From NCBI RefSeq assembly GCF_001887355.1, contig NZ_MPIN01000007.1, positions 146,888 to 210,887 of the forward strand: a stretch of DNA of 64,000 nt, given 5' to 3'. Under the pieces are notes generated by a model that did no database searches, was not told the DNA's origin, and saw nothing but the letters and a program-made list of their open reading frames with translations. Positions 8,746 to 16,654 of this stretch are shown piece after piece (the stretch's first letter is position 1; each line of letters begins with the position of its first letter). Origin of the DNA: Cystobacter ferrugineus. Lineage in GTDB: Bacteria > Myxococcota > Myxococcia > Myxococcales > Myxococcaceae. The translations under genes and the position numbers were made by a program.

Positions 8746-9126
8746 ATGCCCTATAACCCGAACTTCAATCTCGACGCCGTGTTGGAAACGCTGGGAACCG
8801 TGAACAATGGATTCGCGGAGGGCTCACCGGAAGATGAATCGCTGCGGATCGCCGCGGTTGCATTGCTCTATGTTCGAGACATCCAGAAGCTGGATGAGTA
8901 CCGGGATTACTTCCAGCGATTCTTCACCCACCGGCCCGTGATTGCCGCGCACGTCTTCGCGACCCGGACGGACGCGGACGCCTGGCTCGTCAGTGGAAAG
9001 GCTCGGGATGGCGAGTTGGTCAACATCGCGGGCCAGGGGTTCACGGTCATCCAGGCTCTGCACGGACTGAAGTTCATCCGGACTCCCCTGCCAGAAGAGC
9101 AGAGCGGTAGGACTCCTCTCGGGTGA
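8746..9126 (+). CDS. Small hypothetical protein of lower GC content
   Basis: A 126-residue soluble protein (MPYNPNFNLDAVLETL at the N-terminus). It appears mostly alpha-helical to about residue 65 and then alpha/beta with AHVFATRTDADAWL, and has no export signal or cysteine. Its codon use is visibly less GC-rich than its neighbours, with many A/T third positions (aat, gaa, gga). The GTG at 8740 is an alternative start two codons earlier. There is no obvious ribosome-binding site. Compact size, atypical composition and isolation suggest a laterally acquired accessory gene; an orphan immunity-type protein is one possibility but nothing in the sequence proves it. Confidence 0.65.
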   Translation: MPYNPNFNLDAVLETLGTVNNGFAEGSPEDESLRIAAVALLYVRDIQKLDEYRDYFQRFFTHRPVIAAHVFATRTDADAWLVSGKARDGELVNIAGQGFTVIQALHGLKFIRTPLPEEQSGRTPLG

Positions 9127-9150
9127 TCTGGAGCCTCTGGACTCCAGATC
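9125..9150. terminator. Bidirectional hairpin between convergent genes
   Basis: A perfect 9-bp inverted repeat (GATCTGGAG / CTCCAGATC) with an 8-nt loop overlaps the stop codon of the 8746 gene and sits 13 bases beyond the stop of the convergent GIY-YIG-like gene. Position suggests a shared terminator; no U-tract is present. Confidence 0.5.
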
Positions 9151-9163
9151 CGCGCCGGAGAAA

Positions 9164-9571
9164 TCACGAAGCCGACGGTTTGGGCGAGGGGTGGTAGCCG
9201 GCTTCGCCGTAGGGGCGCAGCCGATCCATCCAGAGCGCTTCCAGGACGCGCAATTCCTCGCCAAGGTCCGTGCCCGGCTCCTTCGGCGGTTCCAGGACGT
9301 CGAGCACCTCGAAGGAGAAGGCCTCGGCGCCGAGCCGGTTCCAGTCCTCCTGCAGGGCGGGGTATTTGCGGTGCATGCCTTGCGTCAGCTCGAAGCGCAG
9401 GCGGTTGAGCGCTCCGGGCAGGTTGAGGGCCGAGCCCACCATCACCTTGCCTTGGGGGAGGTTGCGCACGGCGAACACGCCCATGGCAGGGGGGTTTTCC
9501 TTGTAGGCGCGCTTCAATTCCGAACGGCGCGACGGCGCACCGCTCGGGGCGGAGGAATCGTTCGAGGACAT
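9164..9571 (-). CDS. GIY-YIG nuclease-family-like small protein
   Basis: A 135-residue protein. After a Ser-rich N-terminus, the segment SELKRAYKENPPAMGVFAV and GKVMVGSALNLPGALNRLRF follows the layout of a small GIY-YIG-like family, with GVF and MVG in place of the GIY and YIG strands. ALNRLRFEL and an acidic EELRVLEALWMDRLRPYG helix follow. Because both signature strands are degenerate, nuclease activity is doubtful. The ATG at 9571 is the start consistent with the domain; the frame continues upstream without a better start. It shares a terminator-like hairpin with the convergent gene at 8746-9126 and lies 37 bases downstream of the 9609-10169 gene, so both may be co-transcribed. Confidence 0.7.
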   Translation of the reverse strand: MSSNDSSAPSGAPSRRSELKRAYKENPPAMGVFAVRNLPQGKVMVGSALNLPGALNRLRFELTQGMHRKYPALQEDWNRLGAEAFSFEVLDVLEPPKEPGTDLGEELRVLEALWMDRLRPYGEAGYHPSPKPSAS

Positions 9572-9608
9572 GAGATGCTTTCGGAGAGGAGTGGAGGACG
9601 CGCGTGCT

Positions 9609-10169
9609 TCAGTGCGCGTAGCCGAGGGCGATGAGCTTGGACTCCAGCCGGGCCCGCGCGGCGTCGTCCGCCGGCTCCACCCAGTTGAAGCCGATGCGCT
9701 GCCAGTCTGGATCCGTGGCATCCACGCCGAGCGCGCGCAGGAAGGTGTGCTCGCAGACGAAGAACTGCTGACGGAAGGGAAAGAGCCAGCCGCCGTGGGC
9801 GAGCAGGGACTCGCGCGCCTGGGCGTAGGTGGAGAACCAGCGCTTGAGGTCGCCGCCTCCCTCCCGGGTGAAGAAGGCTTCCGTGTCGAAGCGCCGCGGA
9901 GCCGTCTCCCGCGCGTGCTTCAGCTCCCGCCACGAGGCATGGCCCTGCTCACGGGCGATGACCGCGAGCGCGTGCTTGTGGCTCACCTGCTCCTTGCGCG
10001 CGAGCAGCTCGTCCGGGGACAGCCCCGCGTAGACGGGCAGGGTGCACAGCCTCTGCGCGGCCCGCGTCGCGCGCGACGCGTCGGCGCCGAGCAGGCTCTT
10101 GAGCAGGAGCGATGCTCGAATCTTGCACTCGCGCAAGGGCAGGGGAGCGGCGGAGGATGCGGTGCGCAT
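9609..10169 (-). CDS. Hypothetical protein with VIAREQGHASW motif
   Basis: A 186-residue protein beginning MRTASSAAPLPLREC. The section HALAVIAREQGHASWRELKH carries the ARE-x-G-x-x-SW-x-x-L pattern that recurs at the N-termini of ankyrin-type and glyoxalase-like proteins. The C-terminal half (WLFPFRQQFFVCEH, then DWQRIGFNWVEP) is aromatic-rich and probably beta. No catalytic motif is evident. The ATG at 10169 is preceded by GC-rich sequence without a strong ribosome-binding site. It is the first gene of a possible two-gene unit with the GIY-YIG-like gene. Confidence 0.65.
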   Translation of the reverse strand: MRTASSAAPLPLRECKIRASLLLKSLLGADASRATRAAQRLCTLPVYAGLSPDELLARKEQVSHKHALAVIAREQGHASWRELKHARETAPRRFDTEAFFTREGGGDLKRWFSTYAQARESLLAHGGWLFPFRQQFFVCEHTFLRALGVDATDPDWQRIGFNWVEPADDAARARLESKLIALGYAH

Positions 10170-10415
10170 GACAAGTCCCTCGGAGGCGGCCCCGTACCCT
10201 GGAGAGGACCGTGACAGGAACTTGGGATGAACGGCCAGACCGCCGGTGAAACGAGGGTGACGTCGTCTTGGAGGGTGCAGGCGCCCCTCGGCACCTGTAC
10301 GGGGAAGAATGAACGAAGCCCAGGTGCGCCCGCAAGTGCTTTCTGTCCGGGGCACCTCGGGCGGGATTCCCCGCCCCTCCGGATGTCTGTCTTCCAACCG
10401 TCCGGGCGTGATGCC

Positions 10416-11114
10416 CTAGCGAGCCGCCGAGGTCCGTCGAGCGCCGCGCCTGGTCGCGGCCGCGCGCTTCGTCGAGGCCGCGCGCTTCGCCGTGCCGCCG
10501 CTGGCCTTCGCCGTCCCTCTCGGGTTCTTGGCCCGGTTCATCACCCGGGTGGCCACCTTGCCCGCTCGGCGCCCCGCCTCACGGACCGCGTCGCGTCCCA
10601 TGTCGAGGATCTTCGCGAGCGCATCGGAGATCACGTTGCCGGGTGGCGTGTCGGGAGACATCGGGTGCGGGTGCGTCGGGGCGAGGAGCTTCGCCTGCTC
10701 CAGGGCCGCGCCGAGCGCATCGAGCTCCGCCTTGCCCATCAGCCGCTCGAGCTTGGGAAACAGCTCGGCCTCCTCCTCCTTCACATGGTGGCGGATGCTC
10801 TCGATGAGCACGGTGACCTTCGCGTCGAAGCGCTCGTCCTCGGGCGACATGCGCTCAATCTCATTGAGCGTCCACTTCGCCACATGGTGCTCCTCGAGCG
10901 CCTCGAGCACCTGATCCTCCAACCGCTCGTCATGCGCACGCGCGGCGGGGTAGAGCAACTGCTCCTCGATGGCGGCGTGCATGGACAATTCCTTCACGAT
11001 CTTCCGGGCGATCTCCTGCTTCTCCTTGAAGGCCTTGTCACCCGCCTTCTCGAACTGCTTGAAAAGGGCTTCCACCGTGCGGTGATCATTCTTGAGCAGC
11101 TTGAGTGCGTTCAT
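10416..11114 (-). CDS. Hemerythrin (HHE)-domain protein with histone-like tail
   Basis: A 232-residue protein. Residues 1-145 form a four-helix hemerythrin-type domain with iron ligands in NDHRTVEALF (His11), MHAAIEEQLLYP (His and Glu), EEHHVAKW and IRHHVKEEEAELFP. Such domains bind a di-iron centre and sense or store O2, NO or iron. After about residue 165 the sequence becomes a highly basic Lys/Arg/Ala/Thr tail, with repeats such as RGTAKASGGTAKRAASTKRA, resembling histone H1/HU-like tails. The ATG at 11114 is clear. The tail suggests DNA or polyanion association, an inference. Confidence 0.88.
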   Translation of the reverse strand: MNALKLLKNDHRTVEALFKQFEKAGDKAFKEKQEIARKIVKELSMHAAIEEQLLYPAARAHDERLEDQVLEALEEHHVAKWTLNEIERMSPEDERFDAKVTVLIESIRHHVKEEEAELFPKLERLMGKAELDALGAALEQAKLLAPTHPHPMSPDTPPGNVISDALAKILDMGRDAVREAGRRAGKVATRVMNRAKNPRGTAKASGGTAKRAASTKRAAATRRGARRTSAAR

Positions 11115-11346
11115 GGGCGGACAGGATGAGTCCTCGTCCCGCCGCCGGAAGTGTCTGACAATCCGAATCCCGGGAGCGCCTGTTCATTCCCATACACGTC
11201 CACTCCAGGATGTTGGTTCCTGGGCGGAAGACGTGGATGGCGCCCGTCCTGTTCCCGCGCTGCCCAAACCCGGAGGACTTGAACGGCGAGCCTCCAGGAG
11301 ATACGCGCCCGGGTGCCGTTCCCGCCGAGCCCCGAGGACCCCTTCC

Positions 11347-12300
11347 ATGAAGCGCCGCACCTTCCGAGTCGAGACCGTTCACGCGGGCCACCCCCTGGGC
11401 GAGGTGCTGGCGGGCGTGCTGGGCCTGCCGCGCGAGGAGGTGGAACGGCTCGTGGGCGTGGGGGCGGTGTACGTGGGCGGGCGCCGCAGCCGCGACGCGG
11501 CGGTGCGACTGACGCCGGAGCAGGTGGTGACGGTCGTCCTCGAGGAGGGCGGACAGAGTCCCCTCGCGGCCGCGAGCACTCCCCGGCTCGAGCCGCGCAT
11601 CCTGCACGAGGACGATCGGCTGCTCGCGGTGGACAAGCCGGCGGGCATGACGGCGCAGCCCACCGAGGGCCGCGTGGGCGACAGCCTCGTGGACTGGGTG
11701 GGGGCGCACCTTCAGCGCCCCGCGGGCCTGGTGCACCGGTTGGATCGGGAAACCTCCGGGGTGACGCTGTTCGGCAAGACGCCCGAGGCGACGGCCGCGC
11801 TCGCCGAGGAGTTTCGCGAGGGCCACGCCCGCAAGCGCTACCTGGCCGCCGTGGGCCCCGTGCCGCTGCCCGCTCAGGGATTCATCGACCTGCCCCTGTC
11901 GAAGGATCCCTCCCGTCCGGGCCGCTGGCGGGCGACTCGCGCCGCCAACGGGATTCCCGCGCTCACCAGCTACCGGGTGCTGTTCACCGGCTCGGACTTC
12001 CTCCTGGTGGAGCTGCTGCCCCAGACGGGTCGCACCCACCAGTTGCGCGCGCACCTGACCGCCCTGGGCGCGCCCATCCTCGGGGACTCGCGCTATGGCG
12101 GCGCGCCCCGGGCGGGTGGACTCGCCGCGCCCCGGTGCCTCCTGCATGCGCGCACCCTGGAGCTGGCTCACCCCCGCACGAGGGCTCCGGTCCGGTTCGA
12201 GGCCCCCGTGCCGGAGGACCTCGCCCGCTTCTTCTCGGCCGCGGGCCTCCCCGCCCCCTCGGGTGCCATCCCCGCCGCCGAGCCCCCGGGCGGACAGTGA
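11347..12300 (+). CDS. RluA-family pseudouridine synthase
   Basis: A 317-residue RNA pseudouridine synthase. The catalytic motif HRLDRETSG holds the essential Asp. The leading DDRLLAVDKPAGM strand and the later ELLPQTGRTHQLRAHL motif are standard for the RluA family. The first 75 residues look like a reduced S4-like RNA-binding segment (VGVGAVYVGGRRSRDA). Likely substrate is a uridine in rRNA or tRNA. The ATG at 11347 is the natural start; the open frame upstream to 11092 is non-coding in character. A paralogue lies at 21446-22351. Confidence 0.9.
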   Translation: MKRRTFRVETVHAGHPLGEVLAGVLGLPREEVERLVGVGAVYVGGRRSRDAAVRLTPEQVVTVVLEEGGQSPLAAASTPRLEPRILHEDDRLLAVDKPAGMTAQPTEGRVGDSLVDWVGAHLQRPAGLVHRLDRETSGVTLFGKTPEATAALAEEFREGHARKRYLAAVGPVPLPAQGFIDLPLSKDPSRPGRWRATRAANGIPALTSYRVLFTGSDFLLVELLPQTGRTHQLRAHLTALGAPILGDSRYGGAPRAGGLAAPRCLLHARTLELAHPRTRAPVRFEAPVPEDLARFFSAAGLPAPSGAIPAAEPPGGQ

Positions 12301-12322
12301 CGACCGGAGGCTCCATCGTGTG

Positions 12323-12328
12323 TAGACT
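12323..12328 (+). promoter_or_regulatory. TAGACT -10-like element, 9 nt before start codon
   Basis: TAGACT followed by gcgcccccc and the ATG at 12338. No ribosome-binding site fits in this space, so the transcript would be leaderless or nearly so. It is one of several similar sites in the window; no clear -35 is visible. Confidence 0.4.
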
Positions 12329-12337
12329 GCGCCCCCC

Positions 12338-15300
12338 ATGGCTGGTGTGAGAAACGGTAAGGGCGCGGATTCACCGGACAAAGCAGACACTCGCCCGCGA
12401 GCGCCCGCTGGCCCCCTCCGCTCCCGCGAGGGCGCCGAGGGGCTCGATCCCGTCGAGCGGCACCGCCAGAGTGCCTCCCGGCTGCTGCGCGAGGGTCATG
12501 CGGCGCGCGCCTTTGGCGAGATGGTGCGCGCCAGCCGCGCCCTGCCCATGTCGCCGCGCCTGGCCGCCGTGCTCGTCGCCTTTTCTCAGCTCGCGGGAAC
12601 CGAGGCCGCCGCCATCGCGCTCCTGTCCTCCTCGCTCCCCTCCACCCGGGGTGACACCCGCCGCGCCGTGCGGCTCCAGCTCGCCCGGCTGTTGCGCCGG
12701 GTGGGTCAGAAGTCCCGCGCCATCGAGACGCTCCAGTCCCTCGTCAAGGAGTTCCCCGGAGATCGCCGCGCCCGCCGGCTGATCGAGCTGCTCTCCGGAC
12801 GCGCCCCCTCCGCTCCCCGGCCGCCCCGGCGCGAGGGCACTCCCCCGGGCGGCTTCGTGGTCCCGCCGGCGCCGGGCGCGGCCGGCTCGCCGCCCATTTT
12901 CAGTGAGACCCTGATGTTCGGCGCCACCTCCTGGGGGGAGGATGAGCACACACAGGAGAACCCGGCCCCGCCGGATGCGCGCTTCTCCCCGCGCGCTTCC
13001 TCCGTCGATGACCGGCATGGCACCCCGCTCGAGACGGCCTCTCCGTGGGCGCGGCAGGAGGAGGAGATCACCTCCGAGGCCTCGGGTCTGCCCTTCTCGA
13101 CCGGCGACGCTCCTCCTTCGTCTCCGAGGGAGGACTCCGAGGGCGCGGCCTTCAGCCACCGGCGGATGACCCTCGACGTCACCGACGACCTTCCGCTGGA
13201 CGAGGACGACGCCCCCGCCGCCCCGCCGCCCGCGGCGCTCCGCTCTGGCGCTCCCGTGCCCTGGGGCCAGGACGACGAGACGGGCCCCTCGATTCCCCGC
13301 CTGCAACGGCGCGAACAGCCCGAGGATCCGCGCCTGGAGGCCCAGCTCATCGCGCGTCAGGCCTGGCGCGAGCTGGCGCAGTTCTACCTGTCCCGCGCGG
13401 ATGCGACCCATGAGCTGTCCGTGCGCGCCGAGGCCCTCACGCGGCTCGCCGAGCTGCTCGAGAACGAGCTGCACGACGGGGTGGAGGCGGCGCGCGTCTA
13501 CGGGCAGATCGTCGCCCTCACCGGGGACAAGTCCGCGCTCGCCGAGCAGGTGCGGCTGCTGTCCCAGCGCTCCGACGGCGATGACTGGGCGGTGCGGCGC
13601 GTGCTCGACGAGGCGGTGCAGCGCGCGAGCACCCCCGAGGCCCGGGCCAGCGCCTTCCTGGCGCGCGGGGAGCGGTTGCTGTCCACCGGGGAAGGGGCGC
13701 TCGCCCGCGCCGACTTCGAGGCCTGCCTGGCGCTCGCGCCCCAGTCCCTGCCGGCGCTGATCGGCCTGGCCCGGTGTGTCTCCGAGCCGGAGCGGCCTGG
13801 AGTCGCCGAGCGGCTGCGCGCCGTGCTCACCACCATTGCCCGCCGTGCTCCCCTGCGCGCCGAGGGACTGCGCTGCCTCGCCGAGCTCGTCTCCCATCCG
13901 AACGGTGACGCGCGGCTCGCCCACTGGGCCTGGACGGAGGTGCTCGCGGAGAACCCTGGAGACGCCGCGGCCCAGGAGCAGTTGCTCGAGCTGACGCGGC
14001 GCCTGGGAGACGCGGAGGGGTTGAGCCGCCTGCTGCGCGCGAGCCTCGCGCGCGAGCCCCGGGGGCCGGTGGCGCGCAAGGCCCGGCTGGAGCTGGTGGC
14101 CCTGCAAGAGGCCGCGGGAGATCAGGACGCCGCGCTCGCCGAGCTGCGTCTGGCCGTGCGCTTCGAGCCCGGCCACAAGGAGGCCTGGCTGTTGCTCGTC
14201 GAGCGCCTCATCGCGCTCGGACAGAATGGCGAGGCCGCCTGGGCCCTGGAGCATGCCGCCACCGCCACCGAGGACGATCGCGAGCGCATGGGGGCCTGGG
14301 AGCGGCTCGCGCGCTTCTGCCGCGACGTGCTCGGGGACGCGGCCCGGGCCCAGGTGTACGCCAACCGCGCGGACAATCTGCGCACCTCCCTGGCCGAGCC
14401 CCGCCCGCTGCCTCCCGAGCCGACTCGCACCGCCTCCGCGCGGCTGGAGACGACCGGCGCTCGCTCCCCCGTCCTCGTTCCGCCTCCCACCGCGCAGGCC
14501 GATGTCTCCGCGTCCGCGCCCACCATCCTCGAGATGCCCGCGGTCGACCTCCCGCTCCCGCCCGCGAAGCCGGCGGCGTCCACCTCCCGGGGGCGCTCCG
14601 CCGTGACACCCCCTTCGGCCGCGCCCGAGCCTTCCGCTCCGGCCGCGTCCGCGGACGCTCCCCCGGCGTCTCCCTGGGAAGCGCCGCCGGGGAAGATGGA
14701 CCCCGTGCGCCGCCGGGCGAAGGGGGCTCCCGAGCCGCTCCCGCTCGCGCCCGCCTCACCCGATGTCACCGTGACCCGCGCCCTCGCCACGCCGGTCGCC
14801 CGCTCCACGCCCGCTTCCGCCGAGTCCCGGCCGGGAGCCATCGAGCGCGTGCGCGAGCGTCCGCTCGATCCGGCGGCCTACCGCGATCTCTCGGCCTTCT
14901 TCCAGAGCCGGGGGGACCAGGCGCGGAGCACGTTGATGGCGGAGGTGTCCTCGGCGCTCGCGGGCAACCGGGAGGCCACGGTCCGCTTCCCGCGCCGTCC
15001 CCTCACCGCCGAGGAGCGCGCGGGACTGCGTCATCCAGGCCTGCGCAACCCGTCGGGCGAGCTGCTCGTCGCCGTGGGCTCCGCCCTCTGCCGTCTCTTC
15101 CCCACCTTCGGCCGGGCCGCGGGCTCGTCCGAGCCGCTTCGTCCGGACTCGGGCCCGGGGGCCCGCGCCGCCATGGATGCGCTGCAGGCCGTCGCGCGCC
15201 TGTTGGACGTGCCTCTGCCCGACGTCTACCTGTCCGAGGACGAGGGTCCGCCCTTCTCGCTCGTGCACCCGGGCAGCCCGCGCGTCCTGGTGGGCCGGCT

Positions 15301-15739
15301 CGCGGTGCGACAGGTGCTTCCGGAGCCGGAGCTGCGCTTCTTCGCCGGACGTACCCTGTTCTGTGTCGGGCCGGATCTGCTCGCGCTGCGCTGCCTGCGC
15401 AAGGATCAACTCCTGCGCGCGGTGGCCATCCTCGGCTCGGTGCTGCGCGAGGGCTCCGACTTCGGCCCCGAGTCGCGCGTGGTCCGCGACGCGCTGCACC
15501 CCCGGGCGCGCGAGCGGGCGTTGGGCTTGTTGGAGGCGGCCCAGCGCGAGTTCGATGCGACGGCGCTCGCGGAGTCGGCACGGCACTCGGCCAACCGCGC
15601 GGGACTCGTGGCGGGCGGCGGTCCGGGACCGGCCCTGGCGGCGCTGCGCCAGCTCAAGTCCAGCGAGGCGGAGTGCATCGAGCTGGTGCGCTTCTCCGCC
15701 TCCGAGCGCTACCTGCCCCTGCGGGCGCTCGGCGCCTGA
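12338..15739 (+). CDS. Large TPR-rich hypothetical protein
   Basis: A 1133-residue cytoplasmic protein. The N-terminal 170 residues are helical hairpins, for example QLARLLRRVGQKSRAIETL, consistent with tetratricopeptide repeats. Residues 170-330 are a disordered Pro/Ser/Asp-rich linker. Residues 330-680 hold a long run of TPR-like helices (ARADFEACLALAPQSLPALI, GDQDAALAELRLAVRFEPG). Residues 690-840 form another Pro/Ala-rich linker, and the last 290 residues fold as a separate alpha/beta domain with a cluster LFPTFGRAAGS and PGSPRVLVGRLAVRQVLP. No enzymatic motif is visible. TPR arrays usually scaffold protein complexes; a partner cannot be named. Confidence 0.85.
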   Translation: MAGVRNGKGADSPDKADTRPRAPAGPLRSREGAEGLDPVERHRQSASRLLREGHAARAFGEMVRASRALPMSPRLAAVLVAFSQLAGTEAAAIALLSSSLPSTRGDTRRAVRLQLARLLRRVGQKSRAIETLQSLVKEFPGDRRARRLIELLSGRAPSAPRPPRREGTPPGGFVVPPAPGAAGSPPIFSETLMFGATSWGEDEHTQENPAPPDARFSPRASSVDDRHGTPLETASPWARQEEEITSEASGLPFSTGDAPPSSPREDSEGAAFSHRRMTLDVTDDLPLDEDDAPAAPPPAALRSGAPVPWGQDDETGPSIPRLQRREQPEDPRLEAQLIARQAWRELAQFYLSRADATHELSVRAEALTRLAELLENELHDGVEAARVYGQIVALTGDKSALAEQVRLLSQRSDGDDWAVRRVLDEAVQRASTPEARASAFLARGERLLSTGEGALARADFEACLALAPQSLPALIGLARCVSEPERPGVAERLRAVLTTIARRAPLRAEGLRCLAELVSHPNGDARLAHWAWTEVLAENPGDAAAQEQLLELTRRLGDAEGLSRLLRASLAREPRGPVARKARLELVALQEAAGDQDAALAELRLAVRFEPGHKEAWLLLVERLIALGQNGEAAWALEHAATATEDDRERMGAWERLARFCRDVLGDAARAQVYANRADNLRTSLAEPRPLPPEPTRTASARLETTGARSPVLVPPPTAQADVSASAPTILEMPAVDLPLPPAKPAASTSRGRSAVTPPSAAPEPSAPAASADAPPASPWEAPPGKMDPVRRRAKGAPEPLPLAPASPDVTVTRALATPVARSTPASAESRPGAIERVRERPLDPAAYRDLSAFFQSRGDQARSTLMAEVSSALAGNREATVRFPRRPLTAEERAGLRHPGLRNPSGELLVAVGSALCRLFPTFGRAAGSSEPLRPDSGPGARAAMDALQAVARLLDVPLPDVYLSEDEGPPFSLVHPGSPRVLVGRLAVRQVLPEPELRFFAGRTLFCVGPDLLALRCLRKDQLLRAVAILGSVLREGSDFGPESRVVRDALHPRARERALGLLEAAQREFDATALAESARHSANRAGLVAGGGPGPALAALRQLKSSEAECIELVRFSASERYLPLRALGA

Positions 15740-15841
15740 CCCCTCCGAGGTCGGTCCCGCGACAGTCTCCCGGTGAGCGGCCTGGGCATCCCCCGGGCCG
15801 TCCCCTAGACTCGCGCCCCCCACACGAACGACTCGAGACCC

Positions 15842-16639
15842 ATGGAGCCCTACCTCTTCAAATCGGGACGCATTCCGTTGCTCGTCAGCATGCCTCACGT
15901 GGGGACCCAGCTCCCGGAGGGGCTGCACGAGCGGCTCACCGACGATGCCCAGGGCCTCCCGGACACCGACTGGCACCTGCCGCTCCTTTATGACTTCCTC
16001 GAGGAGGTGGGCGCGAGCGTGCTGGTGGCTCGCTACTCGCGCTACGCCATCGATCTCAACCGCCCGCCGGATGACACGCCGCTCTACGCCACCGCGACGA
16101 CCGGCCTCTTCCCCGAGACGCTCTTCGACGGGCGCCCGCTCTACCGCTCCGGCGCCGTTCCCGAGCCCGCCGAGCGCAAGGCACGCTTCGAGACGTACTG
16201 GCGGCCCTACCACGAGCGCCTCGAGCAGACGCTGGCCGGGTTCCACGCGCGGCATGGAGTCGCGGTGCTGCTCGATGCGCACTCCATCTGCTCGGTCGTC
16301 CCGCGGCTGTTCGAGGGGCGCCTGCCCGATCTCAACCTCGGCACCGCGGACGGGCGGAGCCTCGCGCCGGAAGTCACCGAGCGGCTGGTGGCCACGTGCG
16401 CCACGAGTGGCTACTCACACGTGCTCAACGGCCGCTTCAAGGGCGGCTACATCACCCGTCACTACGGGCGGCCCGCCGCCGGCTACCACGCGGTGCAACT
16501 CGAGATGGTGCAGTGCAACTACATGGACGAGGCCACGCCCTTCACCTTCCGCGAGGAGCGTGCCGCGGCCCTGCGGCCCACGCTCCGGCGCTTCGTCGAG
16601 GTCCTGGCCGACTTGGCCCGCTCCGGTGGCCGCTCCTGA
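15842..16639 (+). CDS. hutG: N-formylglutamate deformylase (hutG type)
   Basis: A 265-residue amidohydrolase-fold enzyme that hydrolyses N-formyl-L-glutamate to glutamate and formate, the last step of the five-step histidine degradation route. Conserved segments are the N-terminal LLVSMPHVGTQLPEG with the zinc His, DTDWHLPLLYDF, RYAIDLNRPPDD, LLDAHSIC with the metal Asp-x-His, and GGYITRHYGRP plus QLEMVQCNYM near the end. The length matches the family. It is 15 bases upstream of the hutF gene on the same strand, so the two form an operon. A TAGACT lies at 15806-15811, 30 nt before the start. Confidence 0.9.
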   Translation: MEPYLFKSGRIPLLVSMPHVGTQLPEGLHERLTDDAQGLPDTDWHLPLLYDFLEEVGASVLVARYSRYAIDLNRPPDDTPLYATATTGLFPETLFDGRPLYRSGAVPEPAERKARFETYWRPYHERLEQTLAGFHARHGVAVLLDAHSICSVVPRLFEGRLPDLNLGTADGRSLAPEVTERLVATCATSGYSHVLNGRFKGGYITRHYGRPAAGYHAVQLEMVQCNYMDEATPFTFREERAAALRPTLRRFVEVLADLARSGGRS

Positions 16640-16654
16640 GCACGAGGAACCCTC

